A stretch of DNA of 64,000 nt from a virus. Each line of letters opens with the position of its first letter. The first letter of the stretch is position 1. Positions 63,736 to 64,000 of this stretch are shown here, piece after piece. The DNA lies in the IMG/VR virus record IMGVR_UViG_3300029258_001308, positions 1-64,000 of that record; one strand, given 5' to 3'. A program made the translations under genes and the position numbers. The notes under the pieces were generated by a model that ran no database searches, was not told where the DNA came from, and saw only the letters and a program-made list of their open reading frames with translations.

Positions 63736-64000
63736 TTACGACTTCGGGGTGCCCGGGGGCATCGGGAAGCCTATGTCCTCTTCCTCCTTGGTCGCGTCCT
63801 CCAGAAGCTGGGAGCCGCCGGTCGCCTTGCAGATGACGTCGAGCTTCTTCTCTATGTCGCTCATCCTGTCGTCCGCGCTCTTCGTCTTCTCTTTGGCGTC
63901 GCCGTCGTCTTCCTTCTTCTCGGAGTCGTCGCCGTCCTCGGAGCCCTTCTCCTCGTCGGCCTCGTCCTTGTCGCCCTTGTCGGCGTCGTCGGACTTCTCG
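63736..64000 (-). CDS. acidic protein upstream of the capsid gene, partial
   Basis: The C-terminal 88 residues are seen; the gene enters from the right edge. Rich in Asp, Glu and Lys (SDDADKGDKDEADEEKGSED), then KSADDRMSDIEKKLDVICKA, ending PMPPGTPKS. Position directly before the capsid gene and composition fit a scaffold or the tail of a protease-scaffold protein. Confidence 0.6.
   Translation of the reverse strand, partial: EKSDDADKGDKDEADEEKGSEDGDDSEKKEDDGDAKEKTKSADDRMSDIEKKLDVICKATGGSQLLEDATKEEEDIGFPMPPGTPKS

Overview
The window is most of the genome of a tailed double-stranded DNA phage, GC-rich and probably a siphovirus. The evidence is a large terminase with a small-terminase-like partner, an HK97-type major capsid protein, head-tail connectors, a tail tube protein, a tail assembly chaperone pair with a -1 frameshift, a tape measure protein and tail tip proteins. 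Shine-Dalgarno sites, chains of ATGA and GTGA start/stop overlaps, one lipobox lipoprotein and sigma70-like promoters point to a bacterial host. I cannot name the host. No integrase, tRNA, rRNA, CRISPR array or insertion sequence was seen.

Layout. Positions 1-10643 run leftward: RuvC-like resolvase, HTH protein, small zinc or basic proteins, a methyltransferase, a DHH phosphoesterase, the terminase subunits, small proteins and a beta-helix tail spike that leaves the left edge. Positions 10644-11325 are a divergent, partly AT-rich control region. Positions 11326-43280 run rightward. They hold small zinc and membrane proteins (11.3-21.6 kb), a replication and recombination block (SNF2 ATPase, Cas4-like nuclease, Sak4-like ATPase, ssDNA-binding protein, Toprim-primase/MCM-like helicase fusion; 21.6-30.1 kb), a nucleotide block (Nmad1-like protein, dUTPase, three thymidylate-synthase-superfamily proteins, uracil-DNA glycosylase, dCMP deaminase, family A DNA polymerase; 30.1-36.6 kb), and then many small Lys-rich proteins (36.6-43.3 kb). 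Positions 43528-64000 run leftward and hold the virion genes, read from right to left as capsid, a sugar-transfer cassette, connectors, tail, radical SAM enzyme, heptosyltransferase-like protein and sugar kinase. If the genome is circular or permuted, the two leftward blocks join across the window ends into one late operon (terminase, spike, then portal outside the window, capsid, tail).

Three systems stand out. (1) The 1304-residue tail tip protein carries 21 cysteines in about 100 residues, mostly every fourth residue, and a SPASM radical SAM enzyme lies 36 nt downstream. This looks like a peptide-maturation pair acting on a virion protein. (2) Seven sugar-related or radical SAM genes are placed inside the virion operon, including GT9 heptosyltransferase-like proteins, a GT2, an HldE/RfaE-like kinase and a B12-binding radical SAM protein. 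(3) Four thymidylate-synthase-superfamily paralogues differ at the Asn/Asp position that sets dUMP versus dCMP use. Together with Nmad1, dUTPase, UDG and dCMP deaminase they suggest modified DNA bases.

Other signals include a recurrent TGGACA-N16-18-TATAAT promoter form, CAACAGT iterons at a 10-bp period, a C-terminal module ending in GHxGGL shared by several Lys-rich proteins, a pseudo-receiver domain fused to a zinc-binding domain, and probable reading-frame breaks near 1300 and 1500.
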